A DNA stretch of 35,140 nt. Origin: Gammaproteobacteria bacterium (lineage in GTDB: Bacteria; Pseudomonadota; Gammaproteobacteria; JADZEE01). The first letter of the stretch is position 1, and each line of letters starts with the position of its first letter. Under the pieces are notes generated by a model. It was given only the letters and a program-made list of their open reading frames with translations. It searched no databases and had not been told where the DNA came from. Below are positions 1 to 8,852 of the stretch, in pieces. The stretch spans positions 1-35,140 of the forward strand of contig JADZEE010000017.1 in the NCBI GenBank assembly GCA_020850735.1, read 5' to 3'. The translations under genes and the position numbers were made by a program.

Positions 1-129
1 ACCTACACCACCCCCCCGGGGTTGAAGCGGCGGCGTGCGGCTGAAGCCGCACCTACACCATCCCCCCCCGGGGTTGAAGCGGCGGCGTGCGGCTGAAGCC
101 GCACCTACACCATCCCCCCCGGGGTTGAA
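1..129. repeat. Tandem array of ~51-bp REP-like repeats
   Basis: Two full copies (1-50 and 51-102) and a partial third (103-129) start with acctacacca, then a C-run/G-run (ccccccccgggg), then gttgaagcggcggc and a small palindrome gtgcggc-tgaa-gccgcac. Copies differ mainly in the length of the C-run. The third copy ends after ggggttgaa. The array touches the window edge and may extend further left. The palindromic core resembles extragenic REP-type elements of high-GC proteobacteria; family membership is inferred. Confidence 0.8.
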
Positions 130-138
130 ACCGACCCC

Positions 139-169
139 AAAACGAAGAAGCCCGCGCGAGGCGGGCTTC
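139..169 (-). terminator. Intrinsic terminator of the PEP-CTERM gene
   Basis: Perfect 9-bp stem gaagcccgc (147-155) / gcgggcttc (161-169) with a 5-nt loop. On the minus strand it is followed by TTCGTTTT. It lies 23 bp past the stop codon of the PEP-CTERM gene, where a rho-independent terminator is expected. Confidence 0.8.
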
Positions 170-192
170 CGGTACCGCGATTGCGGAAAATC

Positions 193-825
193 TCAGGTGC
201 GCGGGCGGCGGCGCAGACCCAGGCCGGCCAGACCCAGGCCGAGCAGCGCCAGGGTCATCGGCTCGGGCACGCGGTTGCCACCGGTCAGGTTGAACGCCAT
301 CTCCCGGCCCGCCGTGGCCCAGTCATCCAGCGTCGACAGGCGATACGCGGCATTGCCGCTGTCGGACGAATTCGACCAGTCGTAGTTACTCGGACCGACG
401 TTGTTCACGATCGAGATCCAGTAGGTCGTGCCCGCCGTCAGGGCGATGGGGGCGACGTCGAGCCAGTACTCGTATTCGTCGACGCCCCAGACCGTATTGG
501 TGCCGACGAGCGACCGCGTCACCGCGCCGGGGGTCAGCTCGAGGAACCAGTCCGTCATCGGCAGGCCGCCATCGTCCTCGAAGAAGCGGATGACGAAATC
601 GTCGTCGATGACCTCGGTCGTGTAATGCGCCCACCAGTGGATGTCGGTGATGACGTTGGCACCGGCGCCGAGCACGAAGTCGTCGGCGATCTCCTGGTCG
701 TCGTTGACGCTGTACCAGCCCGCCGTGGTCGGGTCCTGCGTACCGTTGTCATAGATGACCGCGCCCTGCGCCACGAACGCGCAGCAGGACAGCAGTGCGA
801 TGCCGATCAGTCTGGTCTTGAGCAT
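193..825 (-). CDS. PEP-CTERM sorting-domain protein, secreted
   Basis: A 210-residue exported protein. It has an N-terminal signal peptide (MLKTRLIGIALLSCCAFVAQG), a beta-rich middle with many Asp, Trp and Tyr, and a C-terminal VPEP motif (about 186-189) followed by a hydrophobic helix and the basic tail RRRPRT. This tripartite end is the hallmark of PEP-CTERM proteins, which are processed by exosortase and typically occur in species that make exopolysaccharide. The start at 825 is chosen over an in-frame codon at 873 because the signal peptide begins there and an AGGAG lies 9 nt upstream (835-839). The gene is separate from the polysaccharide operon: it has its own terminator and a possible sigma-54 promoter. 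The exact role of the mature domain is unknown; matrix or surface attachment is a guess. No exosortase gene is in the window. Confidence 0.9.
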   Translation of the reverse strand: MLKTRLIGIALLSCCAFVAQGAVIYDNGTQDPTTAGWYSVNDDQEIADDFVLGAGANVITDIHWWAHYTTEVIDDDFVIRFFEDDGGLPMTDWFLELTPGAVTRSLVGTNTVWGVDEYEYWLDVAPIALTAGTTYWISIVNNVGPSNYDWSNSSDSGNAAYRLSTLDDWATAGREMAFNLTGGNRVPEPMTLALLGLGLAGLGLRRRPRT

Positions 826-868
826 GGCCGCGATCTCCTGGAAAAAAGTCAACCTTCGCGAGTTAGGG

Positions 869-884
869 TGCACGAACCGTACCA
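869..884 (-). promoter_or_regulatory. Candidate sigma-54 (-24/-12) promoter
   Basis: On the minus strand the sequence reads TGGTACG-GTTC-GTGCA. It keeps the invariant GG and GC pairs with exactly 10 bp between them and differs from the TGGCACG-N4-TTGCA consensus at two positions. Transcription would start near 858, about 33 nt before the ATG at 825. PEP-CTERM/exosortase species often carry the sigma-54-linked PrsK/PrsR regulators, which makes this plausible. No activator site was identified. Confidence 0.45.
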
Positions 885-1223
885 GCAGCAGGAAATATCG
901 TTTTTATCACTCTTAATTCATAGAGTTAGGCGATTCACCCAAACGCGGGCCGGATCCCACGTGTAAGAATCGTGGACAGCGAATCGGGCCGGGCACCGCG
1001 CAGCCATGGCTCGAGTCGCGTCTGCTCCAGCGCTGCCGAATGGCGGACTTGCGCTGCAATCAGGCAGAACAAACAAGCACTTACTGCAAGACCCGGCATG
1101 CCGAGCCCGCCCGCGCCAAGTGCTCCCGGCGGGCATTCCGGGCCCGATCCGCGGCCGGTGCCCGGGCGCGGCGGAATTGCGCCCGGTGTAAAGCAATCGA
1201 TACACCTGCGTGCTACGCGGCGA
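885..1223. other. Intergenic region without a gene
   Basis: This stretch separates the PEP-CTERM gene from galU. The part at 890-945 is AT-rich compared with its surroundings and holds a short inverted repeat (actct ... agagt, 913-930) upstream of the sigma-54-like promoter, where an enhancer site would be expected. A weak 6-bp inverted repeat (ggtgta/tacacc) lies at 1185-1206. The open frames here have no recognisable domain and arginine/proline-rich translations typical of non-coding high-GC DNA. Confidence 0.6.
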
Positions 1224-1266
1224 CCCGGCCACAGGGGGGCCGGGCCGGGGCCGGGCCGGCGCCGGG
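1224..1266 (-). terminator. GC-rich stem-loop after galU
   Basis: A 7-bp perfect stem cccggcc (1224-1230) / ggccggg (1238-1244) sits in a run of CCGG-rich sequence directly after the galU stop. There is no T-tract, so it is only a candidate terminator for the end of the long operon. Confidence 0.35.
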
Positions 1267-1267
1267 A

Positions 1268-2161
1268 TCAGGATGCGGTACCCGCCCGCTCGCGCAGGAA
1301 GGCGGCGAAATCCGCGGCCAGCTCCGGATGCTTCAACGCGTACTCCACCGTCGCCTCGAGGTAGCCGAGCTTGGAGCCGCAGTCGTAACGCCGGCCCTGG
1401 AACTCCCAGGCCAGCACCGGTTCGCGGCCGAGCAGCGTGGCGATGGCGTCGGTGAGCTGGATCTCGCCGCCCGCCCCGCGGCCGGTGTTGGCGAGGATGG
1501 CCATGATGGCGCCCGGCAGGATGTAGCGCCCGACCACGGCGAGATTGGAAGGCGCCTGGGCCGGATCCGGCTTTTCGACGATGCTGGTCATCCGCCCGAG
1601 GCGTTCCGACAGCGGCTCGATTTCGACGATGCCGTACTTGCGCGTGTCCTGCCTGGGAATGCGTTCGACCGCGATCACGCCGCAGGCGTGCTCGGCGTAG
1701 AGATCGACCATCTGCCGCACGCAGCCCCGCCCGCCGCCGTCGATGAGATCGTCGGCGAGCAGCACCGCGAACGGTTCGTCACCGATCACCGGCTGCGCGC
1801 ACAGCACCGCGTGGCCCAGCCCCAGCGCTTCGGCCTGGCGGATGTAGATGCAGTGCACGTTGGCCGGCAGGATGCCGCGCACGGCGTCGAGCATGGCCGC
1901 CTTGCCGCCGCGCTCGAGCTCGACCTCCAGCTCGTAGGCTTTGTCGAAGTGGTCCGGGATCGAGCGCTTGTTGCGCCCGGTGATGAAGATGAGTTCGGTG
2001 ATCCCTGCCTCCACCGCCTCCTCGGCCGCGTACTGGATGAGCGGCTTGTCGACGATGGGCAGCATCTCCTTCGGGTTGGCTTTGGTCGCCGGCAGAAACC
2101 GGGTGCCGAGACCGGCGACGGGGAATACGGCCTTGCGTACGGGTCGGATCATGGCGGTCAC
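1268..2161 (-). CDS. galU: UTP--glucose-1-phosphate uridylyltransferase
   Basis: Makes UDP-glucose from UTP and glucose-1-phosphate in the cytoplasm and so supplies UDP-glucose, and through Ugd UDP-glucuronate, for the polysaccharide. The 297-residue length is normal for bacterial GalU. The N-terminus holds the nucleotidyltransferase signature [18 protein letters not shown] followed by [15 protein letters not shown]. Further GalU blocks are VLLADDLID, the substrate region with [11 protein letters not shown] and GRYILPG, and the later [10 protein letters not shown]. The start used is a GTG at 2161, which forms a GTGA overlap with the stop of the upstream dehydratase gene; an ATG at 2152 three codons later is also possible. 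It is the last gene of the minus-strand cluster. Confidence 0.96.
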   Translation of the reverse strand: MTAMIRPVRKAVFPVAGLGTRFLPATKANPKEMLPIVDKPLIQYAAEEAVEAGITELIFITGRNKRSIPDHFDKAYELEVELERGGKAAMLDAVRGILPANVHCIYIRQAEALGLGHAVLCAQPVIGDEPFAVLLADDLIDGGGRGCVRQMVDLYAEHACGVIAVERIPRQDTRKYGIVEIEPLSERLGRMTSIVEKPDPAQAPSNLAVVGRYILPGAIMAILANTGRGAGGEIQLTDAIATLLGREPVLAWEFQGRRYDCGSKLGYLEATVEYALKHPELAADFAAFLRERAGTAS

Positions 2162-4029
2162 GGGCCGTTGGGCAGACGCAGGGGGACGACGCGGGCGTCC
2201 TGCGCGGGTGCGCGGGCGCTGCCGGCGAGCAGTTCGCGCAACAGCTCGGCAAGGGGCGCCGACCCGCCGCGTTCGCAGGCGGCGAGCAGCGCGTCGAGGC
2301 GTGGGCGGAACTCGTTCCAGTCCACGGCCCGGTGCAGCGCCTGGCGGATCTTGGCGTGCGCGGTGGGTTGCGACGCCTCGTCGTCGTGAAACAGCTCCTC
2401 GGCGAGCTTCTCGCCCGCCCGCAGCCCGGTGTAGACGACGTCGATGTCACGACCGGGCTCGCGGCCCGCGAGCCGGATCATCTGCTCGGCCAGGTAGCGG
2501 ATGAGGACGGGCTCGCCCATGTCGAGCACGAAGATCTCCCCGCCGCGACCGAGCACGGCCGCCTGCATGATGAGCAGGCAGGCCTCGGGAATGGTCATGA
2601 AATAGCGCGTGACCTCGGGATGGGTGACGGTCACGGGACCGCCGGCGGCGATCTGCTGGCGAAACACCGGCACCACGCTGCCCGCCGAATCGAGCACGTT
2701 GCCGAAGCGCACGGTGATGAATCGCGTGTCGCCGAGTCCGTTGAGGCTCTCGCACAGCATCTCGGCCACGCGCTTGCACATGCCCATCACGCTCGCCGGA
2801 TTGACGGCCTTGTCGGTGGAGATGAGCACGAATTCGCGGCAACCGTGCCTGCACGCCGCCTCGGCGACCCGGCGCGTGCCGAGCACGTTGTTGCGCACGG
2901 CCTCGCGCACCTGGTGCTGGAGCATCGGCACGTGCTTGTAGGCGGCCGCGTGAAAGATCACCTCCGGCCGGTGCGCGGCCAGCACCGCCTCGATGCCGGT
3001 CGCGTCGCAGACGTCGCCGAGGTGGCTGGAAAATACGAGCTGCGGAAACCGCCGGCGCAGCTCCTGATCGATGCTGAACAGATTGAACTCGCTCTGGTCG
3101 AGGACCACCAGCCGCGCCGGGCCGAGCCGCGCGAGCTGCCGGCACAGCTCCGCGCCGATCGAGCCGCCGGCGCCGGTGACGAGCACCGTACGCCCGGCGA
3201 GCCCGCGGCTGATCCCCTGCCAGTCGAGCTCGATCTTCGCGCGGCCCAGCAGATCCTCCAGCGCGACGTCGCGCAGCTCGGAGACGTAGGAGGCACCCGT
3301 CGCCAGATCGCGGGCCGCGGGCAAGGTGCGAAAGCGCACCGCCGCCTGCTCGCACACAGCGACGATCCGCTGCATCTGCCGGTTGGATGCCGAAGGAATG
3401 GCAATAATGACGAAGTCCGGTTTGTGCTCGCGGACAAGGGCCGGCAGCTCGTCGACGGTGCCGAGCACCGGCACGCCGTGGATGCGCGTGTGCCGCAGGC
3501 GCTTCTTGTCGTCGGCGAAACCGATCGGCACGAAGCTCGCCTCGCGCAGCATCTGGCGCACCAGCGTCTCGCCCGCGCTGCCGGCGCCGACGACGATGAC
3601 GCGCGTACCGGCCGCCAGCGTCCTCAGGCTCAGGGAGTGGTCCTTCCACAGCCGGTAGGCGAGGCGCGGCGCGCCGAGCAGGAAGATCAGGAACAAGGGA
3701 TACAGCACCAGCACGCTGCGCGGCACGGCCTGGAGGCGAGTCACGACGAACAGCATCACGGTCGTGATGAGCGCGCCCAGCGCCGCGGCGCGCAGGATGT
3801 TCCACAGATCCGGAACGCTGGCGAAACGCCACAGGCCGCGATACAGCCCGTAATACCAGGAGACGAACGCCTGCACCGCGACCACAATCGGCAGCGCGTC
3901 CAGGTTGGCGCGCCAGAACTCCAGGGGCGGCAGGGTGAAGTTGAAGCGCGCCAGCCAGGCCAGCTCCCATGCGGCCGTGATCATCACCAGATCGTGAATG
4001 ATGACCGCCGACCGGCGACTCACGCGCAT
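2158..4029 (-). CDS. Membrane NDP-sugar 4,6-dehydratase, FlaA1/CapD/WbpM family
   Basis: A 623-residue inner-membrane protein. The first ~135 residues form about four transmembrane helices (including [15 protein letters not shown] and [14 protein letters not shown]). A first Rossmann-like fold follows ([14 protein letters not shown]) and then the catalytic SDR domain with the NAD motif [16 protein letters not shown]. The catalytic region reads [17 protein letters not shown]: Met replaces the usual Tyr of the YxxxK motif, as in the WbpM/FlaA1-type 4,6-dehydratases. WbpM converts UDP-GlcNAc to the 4-keto-6-deoxy intermediate used for QuiNAc or FucNAc. Its place after a WbpL-like transferase and a WbpV-like reductase matches the conserved end of Pseudomonas O-antigen clusters. 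The exact sugar product is inferred. Its stop overlaps the galU start. Confidence 0.93.
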   Translation of the reverse strand: MRVSRRSAVIIHDLVMITAAWELAWLARFNFTLPPLEFWRANLDALPIVVAVQAFVSWYYGLYRGLWRFASVPDLWNILRAAALGALITTVMLFVVTRLQAVPRSVLVLYPLFLIFLLGAPRLAYRLWKDHSLSLRTLAAGTRVIVVGAGSAGETLVRQMLREASFVPIGFADDKKRLRHTRIHGVPVLGTVDELPALVREHKPDFVIIAIPSASNRQMQRIVAVCEQAAVRFRTLPAARDLATGASYVSELRDVALEDLLGRAKIELDWQGISRGLAGRTVLVTGAGGSIGAELCRQLARLGPARLVVLDQSEFNLFSIDQELRRRFPQLVFSSHLGDVCDATGIEAVLAAHRPEVIFHAAAYKHVPMLQHQVREAVRNNVLGTRRVAEAACRHGCREFVLISTDKAVNPASVMGMCKRVAEMLCESLNGLGDTRFITVRFGNVLDSAGSVVPVFRQQIAAGGPVTVTHPEVTRYFMTIPEACLLIMQAAVLGRGGEIFVLDMGEPVLIRYLAEQMIRLAGREPGRDIDVVYTGLRAGEKLAEELFHDDEASQPTAHAKIRQALHRAVDWNEFRPRLDALLAACERGGSAPLAELLRELLAGSARAPAQDARVVPLRLPNGP

Positions 4030-4036
4030 GCCCGCG

Positions 4037-5065
4037 TTACTGCGTCCGCTCGTGATACTCGTGCTGCACCCATCGCCATAGCAGGAGCATTATAAGTGCC
4101 GAGGCCGCGAGCGCCCAAGGCAGCAGGCTCCTGCGGCTGCAGCCGATCCCTGCGAGCGGCCATGCCAGCAGCACATTCAGTCCGATCACGGCCAGCGTCG
4201 TGCGCGCGTGGCCATGACCCAGCAGCACGTAGCGCTGATAGGCGTGCGATTTGTGGGCGGTGTGCCAGGACTCGCCGGCACGCACGCGCATCGCCAGGGT
4301 CAGCGTCGCATCCCATACAAACACGCCGAGCAGCACGATCCAGGCCAGGATCGGCAGCGCGCCGCTGCGCTCGCCGATCAGCGCCAGCGCGGCGAAGGTG
4401 AACCCGAGCAGATAGGCGCCGACATCGCCCATGAAGATGCGCGCGGGACTCCAGTTCCAGGGCAGGAAACCCGCACAGGCGCCGGCGAGCACTGCGCAGA
4501 ACACGGCCCAGCCCGTCTCGCCGGCGACGGCGAACAGCACCGCGGCGGCGGCGGCGGCGAGCAGTCCCTGGCTGCCGGCCAGGCCGTCGATGCCGTCCAT
4601 GAAGTTGTACAGGTTCACCAGCCAGACGACGGCCGCGACCGCGAGCACGGCGCCGAACGCACCGACCGGCACGGCGCCGATGCCGGCGTCGATGGATACC
4701 GGCGCCCCGATCCAGGCGACGACCCACAGGGCTGCGAGGAGCTGCGCGAGCGCGCGCAGCGGCGCGGCCACGGAACGATGGTCATCGATCCAGCCGATAC
4801 CGGCCACCAGCACGGTGCCGCCGCCCAGACCCACGGCATCGCCGGGGAGCACGGCCCCGGTCGCCGCGAGCCAGGCGAGCGCCGGCAGGACCACCAGCGC
4901 GATCCCGAGCCCACCCCCGCGGGGCATCGGTGCGACGTGCAGGCTGCGCTCGCCGGGCCGGTCCAGGATCCGCCGGCGCAAGGCATCGCGGCGCACGATG
5001 CCGACCAGGATCCCGCTCGCTGCGCAAGAGAGCACGAAACCGGCGATCAGGGTCGTCGTGGTCAT
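4037..5065 (-). CDS. Polyprenyl-phosphate sugar-1-phosphate transferase (WecA/WbpL-like)
   Basis: A 342-residue polytopic membrane enzyme of the MraY/WecA family. It moves a sugar-1-phosphate from a UDP-sugar to undecaprenyl phosphate and so starts glycan assembly. Visible family motifs are the Mg-binding aspartates in GWIDDHRS (about 91-98), NLYNFMDGIDGLAG (about 151-164), the ARIFMGDVGAYLLGF loop, and the cytoplasmic histidine motif HKSHAYQRYV. About ten hydrophobic segments are present. The start at 5065 forms an ATGA overlap with the stop of the upstream epimerase, and a 7-bp gap separates it from the dehydratase gene. With those two neighbours it forms a wbpV-wbpL-wbpM-type module, so the likely donor is UDP-QuiNAc or UDP-FucNAc. 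That specificity is inferred from context only. Confidence 0.94.
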   Translation of the reverse strand: MTTTTLIAGFVLSCAASGILVGIVRRDALRRRILDRPGERSLHVAPMPRGGGLGIALVVLPALAWLAATGAVLPGDAVGLGGGTVLVAGIGWIDDHRSVAAPLRALAQLLAALWVVAWIGAPVSIDAGIGAVPVGAFGAVLAVAAVVWLVNLYNFMDGIDGLAGSQGLLAAAAAAVLFAVAGETGWAVFCAVLAGACAGFLPWNWSPARIFMGDVGAYLLGFTFAALALIGERSGALPILAWIVLLGVFVWDATLTLAMRVRAGESWHTAHKSHAYQRYVLLGHGHARTTLAVIGLNVLLAWPLAGIGCSRRSLLPWALAASALIMLLLWRWVQHEYHERTQ

Positions 5066-6039
5066 GGTCGCGGCGCGGCGGCGGCGTACCAGCTTGCGGT
5101 CAGCTCGAGTCCCGTGGCCAGCGTGAACGGCGGCTGCCAGTCCAGCGCGAGGCGCAGATGTGTACCGTCGACGAGCATCGAATCCGTCAGCCGCCCGAGC
5201 GCGGCCTCGCGGCCGCTCAGGCGGGCGAGCAGCCGCAAGGCCGGGACCGGCACGTCGAACACGCGCGCCGGCCGGTTCAATGCCACGCCGAGTCTGCGGA
5301 TCAGCGCCGGGGTGGACAGGTCTTCGCCGTCGCTGACCAGGAAGGTGCCACCTGCGGCACGGCCGTCGAGCATACAGCGCTCGATCGCGCTGACCAGGTT
5401 GCCGACGAACACCAGACTGCGCCGGTTGTCGATACGCCCGACCGGCAGCGGCCAGCCGCGGGCGATCGCGCGCAACAGCGCGGCGAAGTTGGCGCGGACG
5501 CCGGGCCCGTACACCAGCGGGGGCCGCAGCACGCTGACCGCCAGTCCCGAACGCCGCTCGATCGCCCGCAGGCCTTGCTCGGCGTCCCACTTGCTGCGCG
5601 CATAGGCATCGGCGGGCGCGGGCGGATCGCTTTCCCGGAACGGGCGCGGTTCGCCGCGGCTATCGACGACGGATCGCTCGCCGTGCACCTTGGCCGTGCT
5701 CACGAACACGAAGCGGTGCACGCCCGCGGCGGCGGCCTGTTCGGCGAGCCGTGCGCTGCCTTCGACATTCGTGCGGGCGTAGTCCGCGGCTCTGGCGCGG
5801 CGCCGATGCGCGAGACCAGCGAGGTGCACGACCGCTTCGACACCCGCCAGTGCCTCGCGCCAGTCCGTGCGGGCATCGATTTCCCCCGTGCGCACCCAGA
5901 TCGGCGCCGCATCGACGGTCGGGAGCGAAGGCTGTCCGTCGTCACGCCGCGCCGCCACGATCTCCATGCCCCGCCCGGCGAGCGCCTGCAGCAAGGCCGC
6001 GCCGACGAATCCCGTCGCGCCGGTCACCAGGATCCGCAT
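5062..6039 (-). CDS. NAD-dependent epimerase/reductase (SDR), WbpV/WbpK-like
   Basis: A 325-residue extended-SDR enzyme with the N-terminal dinucleotide motif VTGATGFVGAALLQAL and a catalytic Tyr-x3-Lys in ADAYARSKWDAEQ. FVSTAKVHGE supplies the usual Ser/Thr. Later conserved blocks are VLRPPLVYGPGVRANF and FVGNLVSAI. In clusters with this gene order the enzyme reduces the 4-keto group made by the WbpM-type dehydratase, giving UDP-QuiNAc or UDP-FucNAc. The sequence alone cannot distinguish a reductase from a 4-epimerase. It lies 9 bp after manC and overlaps the next transferase gene by ATGA, so it is almost certainly cotranscribed with both. Confidence 0.88.
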   Translation of the reverse strand: MRILVTGATGFVGAALLQALAGRGMEIVAARRDDGQPSLPTVDAAPIWVRTGEIDARTDWREALAGVEAVVHLAGLAHRRRARAADYARTNVEGSARLAEQAAAAGVHRFVFVSTAKVHGERSVVDSRGEPRPFRESDPPAPADAYARSKWDAEQGLRAIERRSGLAVSVLRPPLVYGPGVRANFAALLRAIARGWPLPVGRIDNRRSLVFVGNLVSAIERCMLDGRAAGGTFLVSDGEDLSTPALIRRLGVALNRPARVFDVPVPALRLLARLSGREAALGRLTDSMLVDGTHLRLALDWQPPFTLATGLELTASWYAAAAPRP

Positions 6040-6048
6040 CGGCTCGCG

Positions 6049-7512
6049 TCAACGGCTGTCACGATGGCGGTCGTAGGCATCGTCGAAACGGACGATGTCG
6101 TCCTCGCCGAGGTAGGCGCCCGACTGGACTTCGATGATCTCGAGCGCGATCGTGCCGGGATTCTCGAGCCGGTGCGTGACCCCCAGCGGGATGTAGGTGG
6201 ACTGGTTCTCGCTCAGCAGGAATTCCTCGCCGTCGCGCGACACCCGTGCCGTGCCCCGGACCACGATCCAGTGCTCGGCGCGATGGTGATGCATCTGCAG
6301 CGACAACCGCTGCCCGGGTTTGACGACGATACGCTTGACCTGGAAACGCTCGCCCGCGTCGATCCCCTCGTAGCTGCCCCAGGGCCGGTACACCCGCCGG
6401 TGCGTGAGCCGCTCGTCGCGGCCGTGTGCCCTGAGCTGTTCCACGATCCGCTTGACGTCCTGGGCGCGATCCCTGGGCATCACCAGCACCGCGTCGGCCG
6501 TCTCCACGACCACCATGTCGCGGCAGCCGAGCAGCGCCACGAGGCGATGCCGGGCGAGCGCGACGTTGCCACTCGCGTCGACCGCCAGGACGTCGCCGTC
6601 GATGACGTTGTCGCCGGCGTCGCGCGGCGCGATCTGCCACAGACCGAGCCAGGAACCCACGTCCGACCAGCCGGCGTCGAACGGCACGACCAGGGGCTCG
6701 AACTGCGGCTGGCCGGCGAGCTTTTCCATGACGGCGTAATCGATCGAATCGGACGGGCAGCGCGTCATCGCATCGGCCTGCAGGCGGAAGAACGGGCCGT
6801 CCGCGCTGCCCGTCTCGACGGCCTCACGCACGGCCGCGAGGATGTCCGGGCGCAGGCGCTCCACGGCGGCCAGCCAGGTCGAAGCCGGCATCAGGAACAT
6901 GCCGCTGTTCCACAGGTACTCGCCGCTGTGCAGATAGCGCGCTGCCGTGTCGGCGTCCGGCTTCTCGACGAAACGCCGCAAATGCCGGACCGGCCCGCCG
7001 TCGCCGAGCGGCGCGCCCGCGTGGATGTAACCGTAGCCCGTTTCGGGCCGGTCGGGCACGACCCCGAAGGTCACCAGGCGGCCGGGCGCGGCCACGGCCA
7101 CGGCGGCGGCGATCGCGCGCGCGAAGGCCGCCCCGTCGCGCACGATCTGGTCCGCGGGCGTCATCAGCAACAGCGGATCCGAGCCGCCCGCGCACGCCCG
7201 CAGCGCCGCCGCCGTGAGCGCCGGTGCGGTATTGCGGGCGACCGGTTCGAGCACCAGCGGCGCCAGTTCGACCCCGGTCACACGCGCCTGCTCGGCGACG
7301 AGAAAACGGTGCTCCTCGTTGCAGATGACGATTGGCGCCAGCACGGTGGCCGTGCCGTAACCGGAGGCGGCGCACACGCGCGCGAGGGTCTGCTGCAACA
7401 GCGTGCCGTCGCCGACGAGCTGCAGGAACTGCTTCGGATAATGCTCGCGCGACAGCGGCCACAAGCGCGTGCCGCCGCCGCCCGCGAGCACCACCGGGAT
7501 GATCTCGGTCAT
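6049..7512 (-). CDS. manC: Mannose-1-phosphate guanylyltransferase / mannose-6-phosphate isomerase
   Basis: A bifunctional 487-residue enzyme that makes GDP-mannose. The N-terminal pyrophosphorylase domain carries VVLAGGGGTRLWPLSRE followed by YPKQFLQL, and later FVEKPDADTAARYL. The C-terminal type II phosphomannose isomerase cupin carries the metal-binding signature QMHHHRAEHWIVVRGTA. The length and domain order match AlgA/XanB/ManC. The start at 7512 is chosen because a TCCCCT complement (AGGGGA, 7521-7526) lies 8 nt upstream and the family begins there; the frame is open 10 codons further. No phosphomannomutase gene is in the window. The product would feed mannose or a GDP-mannose-derived sugar into the glycan. 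Confidence 0.96.
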   Translation of the reverse strand: MTEIIPVVLAGGGGTRLWPLSREHYPKQFLQLVGDGTLLQQTLARVCAASGYGTATVLAPIVICNEEHRFLVAEQARVTGVELAPLVLEPVARNTAPALTAAALRACAGGSDPLLLMTPADQIVRDGAAFARAIAAAVAVAAPGRLVTFGVVPDRPETGYGYIHAGAPLGDGGPVRHLRRFVEKPDADTAARYLHSGEYLWNSGMFLMPASTWLAAVERLRPDILAAVREAVETGSADGPFFRLQADAMTRCPSDSIDYAVMEKLAGQPQFEPLVVPFDAGWSDVGSWLGLWQIAPRDAGDNVIDGDVLAVDASGNVALARHRLVALLGCRDMVVVETADAVLVMPRDRAQDVKRIVEQLRAHGRDERLTHRRVYRPWGSYEGIDAGERFQVKRIVVKPGQRLSLQMHHHRAEHWIVVRGTARVSRDGEEFLLSENQSTYIPLGVTHRLENPGTIALEIIEVQSGAYLGEDDIVRFDDAYDRHRDSR

Positions 7513-7542
7513 GTCAACGCTCCCCTGCGTCGCGATCGGCAA

Positions 7543-7566
7543 CCGTTCGGGTCACGCACCGAACGG
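7543..7566. promoter_or_regulatory. 8-bp inverted repeat upstream of manC
   Basis: Perfect arms ccgttcgg (7543-7550) and ccgaacgg (7559-7566) with an 8-nt loop lie about 30 bp before the manC start, in the 161-bp gap after the glycosyltransferase gene. It could be a terminator stem without a T-tract, an operator or an mRNA structure. The rest of the gap shows nothing definite, although TAAGAT near 7571 could be a -10 box. Confidence 0.3.
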
Positions 7567-7673
7567 CGCGATCTTACACGCCGGGGACGCTGGCGCTGAC
7601 GCGTTGCGGCGCAGCCTTCGGCCCGCGCGCGGTCGATGGCCAGGGGCGCCGGACCGTGCGTGTCGCCGCCGGC

Positions 7674-8852
7674 TCACCGCGGCGTCCCCGCGCGACGTCC
7701 GAAGCGCTCGTACACCGCCAGGGTGGCCGCGTTGACGCGCGCCAGGGAAAAGTCGGCAGCCAGCTCGCGGCTGCGCGCGCCGTAGCGCCGGCGCAGCGCC
7801 GCATCGCCGACCAGCGTCGCGAGCGCATCGGCAAGCGCCCCGGGATCCCGCGGTGGCACGAGACAGCCGTTCTCGCCCGCGCGCACGATCTCCCGGCAAC
7901 CCGGCACGTCGGCGCCGACCAGCGGCAGCCCGGCCGCCGCCGCCTCCAGCAGAACCTTCGGGAGGCCCTCGCGATAGGATGGCAGACAGGCGATCTGACA
8001 TTGCGCGAACACGGCCGGCATGTCGTCCCTGACGCCCCACCACTCGATCACACCCGCCGTGTCCCAGGCGCGCAGTTCGGCCTCGCTGAGCGACGCCGGA
8101 TTCTCGGGATCGGGGCCACCGACCAGCACGCAACGCGCGTCGACCGCGCGCCGGCGCAGCATGCGCGCCGCTTCGACGAACTCGACGATCCCCTTGTCGC
8201 GCAGCATGCGCGCCGCGCAGACGATGACGGGCGGGCCCGGCGTCGCCATCGCCGGTGCGAACAGGGCCAGATCGACGCCCGAGCCACGGACGACGACCGT
8301 GCGGTCCGGATCGACGAGCCCCGCGCTGCGCAGCAGGGCGAGGTCGTCGCTATTCTGCAGCACGGTGACGGCGTTCGGACGGCGCAGCAGCACGCGCAGC
8401 AGCGCGCGCACCGGTACGCGCAACGCCCGCGCACCGGCGCTGTCCGAGGCGAACACGAAGCCCAGCCCGGTGAGCGCGTTCACGACCAGCGGCGGTGACG
8501 CCACCAGCGCCGCCAGCGAGCCCAGCACCACCGGCTTGAGCGCAACGTGGTGCACGGCGGCGGGGGCGAGTCGCCGGTACAGGCGGATGAGCGCGACCAG
8601 AGTCGCGGCATCACGCCAGGGGCGCCGCGGCGAGCGCGAGAACGGCAACGGGTGCAACACGAATCCGGCCTGTCGGATCCGCTCACCGTCGCGACCGATC
8701 CGCGTCGCCACGTGCACCTCGTAACCGGCTGCCTGCGCCGCCTGTGCCAGCGGCAGCCGGTGCGAGCGGAAATACCAGTCCTCGGTCACGACGAACAGCA
8801 GCTTCGGCGCCACGGGCGCGGGTAGGGGCAGGGTCGCCGGCGTCGCGGTCAA
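7674..8852 (-). CDS. Glycosyltransferase, GT4 family (GT-B fold)
   Basis: Retaining GT-B glycosyltransferase of about 380-392 residues. The N-terminal domain starts with KLLFVVTEDWYFRSHRLPLA, and the acceptor-side motif NALTGLGFVFASDS is typical of GT4 enzymes in O-antigen and capsule clusters. The C-terminal domain has VCAARMLRDKGI, PSYREGLPKVLLEAAAAG (the E-x7-E nucleotide-sugar motif) and DVPGCREIV. The start is uncertain: no ATG is present. The TTG at 8852 overlaps the stop of a 42-codon upstream frame as TTGA. A GTG at 8813 would start directly at the conserved domain. A further TTG at 8984 would add an arginine-rich extension that looks non-coding. Donor and acceptor are not predictable. 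Confidence 0.9.
   Translation of the reverse strand: MTATPATLPLPAPVAPKLLFVVTEDWYFRSHRLPLAQAAQAAGYEVHVATRIGRDGERIRQAGFVLHPLPFSRSPRRPWRDAATLVALIRLYRRLAPAAVHHVALKPVVLGSLAALVASPPLVVNALTGLGFVFASDSAGARALRVPVRALLRVLLRRPNAVTVLQNSDDLALLRSAGLVDPDRTVVVRGSGVDLALFAPAMATPGPPVIVCAARMLRDKGIVEFVEAARMLRRRAVDARCVLVGGPDPENPASLSEAELRAWDTAGVIEWWGVRDDMPAVFAQCQIACLPSYREGLPKVLLEAAAAGLPLVGADVPGCREIVRAGENGCLVPPRDPGALADALATLVGDAALRRRYGARSRELAADFSLARVNAATLAVYERFGRRAGTPR

Noticed and set aside
1..129. CRISPR array
   Set aside because: The repeats follow each other directly with no unique spacers.
918..1232. A 104-residue minus-strand frame between the PEP-CTERM gene and galU
   Set aside because: No domain, no ribosome binding site, and it runs through the AT-rich upstream region of the PEP-CTERM gene.
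2332..7599. Long plus-strand open frames opposite the wbpM/wbpL/manC genes (for example 2332-4095 and 4930-7599)
   Set aside because: They are antisense shadows caused by high GC content: the translations are rich in Arg, His, Gln and Pro and show no domain, while the minus-strand genes carry clear catalytic motifs.
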